Assembly: GCA_018334695.1 (NCBI GenBank)
Contig: JAGXLO010000014.1
Location: 1-39,649, forward strand
Length of the DNA stretch: 39,649 nucleotides
DNA from: Candidatus Cloacimonadota bacterium
GTDB taxonomy: Bacteria > Cloacimonadota > Cloacimonadia > JGIOTU-2
Reading direction: 5' to 3'
Positions 36,119 to 39,649 of this stretch are shown piece after piece. A model generated the notes under the pieces. The model searched no databases, was not told the origin of the DNA, and saw nothing but the letters and a program-made list of their open reading frames with translations. The position numbers and the translations under genes are program-made. Numbering within the stretch: position 1 is the stretch's first letter; every line of letters begins with the position of its first letter.

Positions 36119-37537
36119 TTATGACAAGGACTTTGGTAAAGTTATAATAATTTTAGTGCCTTCATTAACTTCAGATTCAAGGCGGATATCACCATTATGA
36201 TTTTTTATTATTCGCTGAACAATAGTTAAACCTAAACCTTCACCGGGATCATCAGGATTCAATTTATGAAATGGCTTCAAAATTTCTTTCTGGTCTTTAG
36301 GTTTAATGCCAATTCCATTATCTTCAAAATAATATATACAATTCTCTATTTTTTCCTCACCCGAAATTATAATTACCCCTTGTTTTTTAGAATCCAAATT
36401 TTTTATAGAATTGCTCATTAGGTTTGAAAAGAGTTGTTCTAATTGGACTCTATCACCCCGGCAGTTAGGGAGTTCGGAAATTTTAACCTTAATTCCTTTT
36501 TTTTGTATCTTATATTCAAAATCTTCTACCACACTCCTTATTAACTGGTTCATATCCAGGTTCTTAATTCTTAGTGGCTCTCTACCAAGGCGGGAAATTG
36601 TAAGAAGTCCGGTTAATAATGTATCAATTTTTTTTGTACTATTTATAATATAGTTTAATGATTCATCGATATCATTATTTATTTTATTAAAAATAGTGTT
36701 TTTTAAATCTTTCTTCACATCTGCTTTTTTTAATAATTCTTTTAATTGTTCTAATAATTTATCCAGTTCTTTATTAAACCCCATGATATTAATAACGGGA
36801 GTCCGCAAATCATGGGAAGTAGCATATAGGAATTGTTCCATTTCCTTTTGAGAATTGGCAAGATCTTTGAGAGCTTTACGTAATTTTTTATTTACTTTTT
36901 TTCTGTCAGTAATATTTCTAACTGACCCCATTGTGGCGGGTTTTCCTTCATATCCAATTAAGGTAACTGCAAATTCACCGTGGATCACCGCCCCTGATTT
37001 AGTTAAAAGCCTTGCTTCATATGTATTAGCTGTATCTTTGCCTTTAATTCTTTTTTTATTAATAATCATTAATTTTTGACGATCATCCGGATGCACTAAT
37101 TGCCAAATTTTCATCTTGTATAATTCATTTTTATCATAACCAAGTTCATCGCATACCTGTTGGTTGGCAAAGACAATTTTTTCTCCCCTTTGAATATAGA
37201 TACCATCATGTATCTGATTTACCATTACACGGTATTTTTCTTCACTAGCTTGAATTTTTTTTTGGTAGATATTTTTAAGATAAGCATAGATAAAGAATAT
37301 CCACAATATTGGTAAAACTAAAAGTAGATAATCCTCAAAAGGATCAAGTGCTAAGGTAATAGCACTCCAATGCAAAAAATTACTCAGGTTGTTGAAAAAA
37401 TAAATTAAAAGGATAAATAAAATTATTATCCTATAGCTTTTACTAATTACATGCTTTAGGTGAAAAATCACAATACCCAATGCTAATAAAATGGCGAGTG
37501 AGGAAACCAGATTTATAATGCTTAGAGTATTAATCAT
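36119..37537 (-). CDS. Membrane PAS histidine kinase
   Basis: The 472-residue protein has three transmembrane helices (about 5-28, 35-57, 69-90) and one PAS domain (about 97-212). A linker leads to a HisKA domain with H242 in 'YATSHDLRTPV', and a HATPase_c domain follows ('LFSNLMSNSIKNL', 'FEDNGIGI', 'GEGLGLTIVQRI'). It lacks a periplasmic domain of its own. Its ATG overlaps by 4 bp (ATGA) the stop of the solute-binding membrane protein encoded upstream, which suggests strict co-production; that protein is the probable sensing subunit. The likely phospho-acceptor is the Rcp1-like regulator downstream. Confidence 0.92.
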   Translation of the reverse strand: MINTLSIINLVSSLAILLALGIVIFHLKHVISKSYRIIILFILLIYFFNNLSNFLHWSAITLALDPFEDYLLLVLPILWIFFIYAYLKNIYQKKIQASEEKYRVMVNQIHDGIYIQRGEKIVFANQQVCDELGYDKNELYKMKIWQLVHPDDRQKLMIINKKRIKGKDTANTYEARLLTKSGAVIHGEFAVTLIGYEGKPATMGSVRNITDRKKVNKKLRKALKDLANSQKEMEQFLYATSHDLRTPVINIMGFNKELDKLLEQLKELLKKADVKKDLKNTIFNKINNDIDESLNYIINSTKKIDTLLTGLLTISRLGREPLRIKNLDMNQLIRSVVEDFEYKIQKKGIKVKISELPNCRGDRVQLEQLFSNLMSNSIKNLDSKKQGVIIISGEEKIENCIYYFEDNGIGIKPKDQKEILKPFHKLNPDDPGEGLGLTIVQRIIKNHNGDIRLESEVNEGTKIIITLPKSLS

Positions 37538-38613
37538 TCTTTCTTACCTTGTGAAAAGTATTTATAGCACCATAGGAATAAAAAAATTGAACTGTTTGCA
37601 TAACAAAAATGTTCTACGATGTTTACTATATTGGGAAGAAAAAATCCTTCTAAAATTGAGAATAATGAACCAAACACAAAAAGTGAAACTGAAATTATTA
37701 TAAATTGCCAATAAGGGATTTGTTTAATTTGTGAAAATACAATAATAATAAAAATTAGGAGTATCATTGCTATAATTAGGATAACAATTTCATTACTATT
37801 AACAGGAACATAGAATATCTTTGAAGGGGTTTTGGTGCCAAGGTTTTGAATTAGAGATTGATAATAGATTGATGATGGGTCATTTTTTAGGCGATGCATG
37901 TGTCTATCTATCGTGTGAATGAGATAGTCATTATGTGGGGCATTTTGGGTAAAAGCAAATCTTAAATCGGTAGGACTAAAGATAATATTAGTTTTCATAA
38001 GAGGTGAATTGGGGATATTTTTGTGTGTTTGATAATAAATACGAGTAAGAACACCTGCATGAGCCACCTTAGCAGCCACAAGATTTAAGATTTTAGCATT
38101 AGTATTTACTTCGATAAAATTACAATCAATATTAAGCTGATTCGCCAGATTCTTTATGCCGCGTGGACCTGTGTAATAAATATCTTTTTTTAGAACACAG
38201 ACATTTTTATTATTTAGATCAGAAAGCTCGTTTATATCATAATCTTGATGAGTGATCACTTCTCCCCAGTTTGCAAATACGGTCTCTTGAGAAAAATCAT
38301 ATTTGTCGGCTCTTTGTTTGGAATAGGCTATACAGGGTAAGATATCTATCTCCCCATTTCCTAACATATTTAGCAGGTCTTTCCAGTTGCCACGAACGTA
38401 TTTTAACTTCCAGCTAGCATGAGCTGATATAAAATCTAAAATATCTTTATAAACACCGCTTACTTCTCCGTTTTGGTTATAATCGAGTAGGGCTCCATTA
38501 CTGTAGGCTCCTACTACAAATTCTTTTTGTAGATCACCCTTAAGCTTAACGGCAGAAGCAAAGAGAAAAATTATAAAGATAACTGATAAAAGACATTTTT
38601 TATTGATAGACAT
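37534..38613 (-). CDS. Membrane-anchored solute-binding (SBP_bac_3-like) sensor subunit
   Basis: The 359-residue protein has a signal peptide or N-terminal anchor (8-24). A periplasmic type 3 solute-binding domain follows (about 30-262): 'EFVVGAYSNGALLDYNQNG', 'GVYKDILDFIS', 'WKDLLNMLGNGEIDILPCIAYS', 'ERADKYDFS'-like 'QRADKYDFS', and 'DLRFAFTQNAP'. Three transmembrane helices close the protein (about 275-296, 302-321, 329-352), with a short cytoplasmic tail and no kinase. In BvgS/EvgS-type sensors the same binding domain is fused to the kinase; here the kinase is the next gene, overlapping by ATGA. The 3-TM module resembles that of the kinase. The ligand (amino acid-like or other) is unknown. 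Confidence 0.85.
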   Translation of the reverse strand: MSINKKCLLSVIFIIFLFASAVKLKGDLQKEFVVGAYSNGALLDYNQNGEVSGVYKDILDFISAHASWKLKYVRGNWKDLLNMLGNGEIDILPCIAYSKQRADKYDFSQETVFANWGEVITHQDYDINELSDLNNKNVCVLKKDIYYTGPRGIKNLANQLNIDCNFIEVNTNAKILNLVAAKVAHAGVLTRIYYQTHKNIPNSPLMKTNIIFSPTDLRFAFTQNAPHNDYLIHTIDRHMHRLKNDPSSIYYQSLIQNLGTKTPSKIFYVPVNSNEIVILIIAMILLIFIIIVFSQIKQIPYWQFIIISVSLFVFGSLFSILEGFFLPNIVNIVEHFCYANSSIFLFLWCYKYFSQGKKE

Positions 38614-38725
38614 AATATATTATTATAAGCTGGCTGAAATTTAAAATTCGTGTAAAGTAATTGATAAATAAAAAACCTGTTTTTCCCATAAAATTTTGGA
38701 GAGAATTATTCTAGGGTTTGCTAAA

Positions 38726-39649
38726 TTAAATTCTAACTCTTGTTTCTCCTTCAAATTCTATTTCATCAACTTCCTGAAATTCAAAACCAGATTCGAGTAC
38801 ATTTTGGCAAGCCTTCACAATTTTTTTACTATACAATTTACCTTTATTAATATTTATTTCGTGCATAGCAGCTTCGATACCCAGAGAAGGGCGATATGGT
38901 CTATGGGAGGACATAGCTTCTACCACATCGGCTACGGCAAGAATTTGTGATTCCAGCATAATTTTATCTTTTTTTAGCCCCTTTGGGTAGCCCGAACCAT
39001 CTAATCTTTCATGATGTTGGTAAACAATTTTTGCTACAGGCCAGGGGAAATTTACACCTTTTAGCAGTTTATATCCTACTGTAGGGTGTTCTTTTAGATA
39101 GGAGAATTCGATATCATTTAAATTTCCCGGTTTGCTTAATATTTCTGAGGGCACCTTTATTTTTCCTACATCGTGAATAATGCTGGCGACTACAAGTCCT
39201 TTTTTTTGTTTTTTGGGAATGTCCATTTCATCTGCAATAGCGGCTGTTAGCTGGCTGACTCTCATCTGATGACCTACAGTATAGGCATCGCGTATTTCCA
39301 GAGTATCCGAAAGAATTTTTATAGCGCTTTCAAATGCTTTGTTAAGTTCAGCCTCAGCTTTTTTGCGTTTGGTTATATCGTTCACCAGAATTACCGCACC
39401 GGCAAATTCATCTTCTTCAATTAGGGGGACACCTCTTATTGTTAGATAGGTCAGGGAACATTCCGATTTGATTGAAAATTCTGTATCTATCTCCTCCAGG
39501 TTAGAAAGTTGATCAAACACACCCACTTTTTTTGAATTCTTTACAGGAGCTACTTTCCTTATATCCTTATTCATAAGATTTGAGTCTTCGTTTTTACCAA
39601 CTCTTAGAATTCTTTTTATTTCGGGATTTTCGTAGGTTACATGAAAATT
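38726..39649 (-). CDS. PAS-HD-GYP cyclic-di-GMP phosphodiesterase, 5' end beyond the window
   Basis: The frame is open to the last base of the window; an internal ATG at 39574 is not needed as a start. Reading from the edge gives 'VTYENPEIKRILRVGK' and then a PAS core ('LTYLTIRGVPLIEED', 'GAVILVNDITKRKKAE'), so at least one PAS domain precedes the HD-GYP domain. The latter is complete: 'GHQMRV', 'SIIHDVGKI', 'HPTVGYKLL', 'QHHERLDGSGYPKG'. It should hydrolyse c-di-GMP to pGpG or GMP. The HD-GYP region is closely similar to the other two in the window. It lies 112 bp upstream of the solute-binding sensor gene on the same strand. Confidence 0.9.
   Translation of the reverse strand, partial: NFHVTYENPEIKRILRVGKNEDSNLMNKDIRKVAPVKNSKKVGVFDQLSNLEEIDTEFSIKSECSLTYLTIRGVPLIEEDEFAGAVILVNDITKRKKAEAELNKAFESAIKILSDTLEIRDAYTVGHQMRVSQLTAAIADEMDIPKKQKKGLVVASIIHDVGKIKVPSEILSKPGNLNDIEFSYLKEHPTVGYKLLKGVNFPWPVAKIVYQHHERLDGSGYPKGLKKDKIMLESQILAVADVVEAMSSHRPYRPSLGIEAAMHEININKGKLYSKKIVKACQNVLESGFEFQEVDEIEFEGETRVRI

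Noticed and set aside
38726-39574. Complete HD-GYP gene starting at ATG 39574
   Set aside because: The frame is open from 39574 to the window edge and encodes further PAS sequence, so the gene is larger and cut by the window.
20544-39649. One single operon for the whole signalling cluster
   Set aside because: Gaps of 112, 116, 184 and 207 bp separate some genes. Only the kinase-receiver pair and the sensor-kinase overlap are tight enough to claim co-transcription from sequence.

Overview
The window is AT-rich DNA from a Gram-negative-type bacterium of the Fibrobacterota-Chlorobiota-Bacteroidota kind, possibly Cloacimonadota (inference). The grounds are two exported proteins ending in a type IX secretion (T9SS) type A sorting tail with the N-P-F motif, a TonB receptor with a carboxypeptidase-regulatory N-domain, low GC content and very large soluble PAS proteins. 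Shine-Dalgarno sequences are visible at several genes and decide some starts. No rRNA, tRNA, CRISPR array, insertion sequence or phage gene was seen.

Region 1 (1-7822) is an outer-membrane nutrient uptake locus. It holds the end of a periplasmic binding protein, a FecCD/BtuC permease, a FepC/BtuD ATPase, a TonB-dependent receptor and a T9SS-tagged beta-propeller that resembles the cobalamin-binding BtuG of Bacteroides. A divergent Fe-S assembly operon (Rrf2/IscR-like regulator, NifS, NifU-like scaffold) sits between permease and ATPase. The 60-bp divergent promoter carries a perfect palindrome matching the IscR type-1 core, placed between a consensus -35 and a -10. The substrate could be cobalamin or an iron chelate.

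Region 2 (7934-20492) is mostly metabolic and exported functions on the plus strand: an exported alpha/beta-hydrolase with a PDZ domain, FolC, a lipoprotein on the minus strand, about 620 bp without a gene, a 1098-residue GH13 amylase-like enzyme overlapping a GT5 glycogen synthase, an acyl-CoA dehydrogenase, QueH, and an exported endonuclease/exonuclease/phosphatase-fold protein with a T9SS tail.

Region 3 (20544-39649) is about 19 kb of signal transduction, all on the minus strand and read right to left. In order it has a PAS-HD-GYP protein cut by the window edge, a membrane-anchored solute-binding sensor, a 3-TM PAS histidine kinase, an Rcp1-like response regulator, REC-PAS5-GAF-HD-GYP, a six-PAS HisKA_2 kinase, a receiver protein, REC-PAS8-GAF-GGDEF, TPR-GGDEF, and a PAS-GAF-HD-GYP gene broken by one in-frame TAA. 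The cluster therefore couples two histidine kinases to two cyclic-di-GMP synthases and three HD-GYP phosphodiesterases. Several sensor modules are shared between proteins with opposite outputs.
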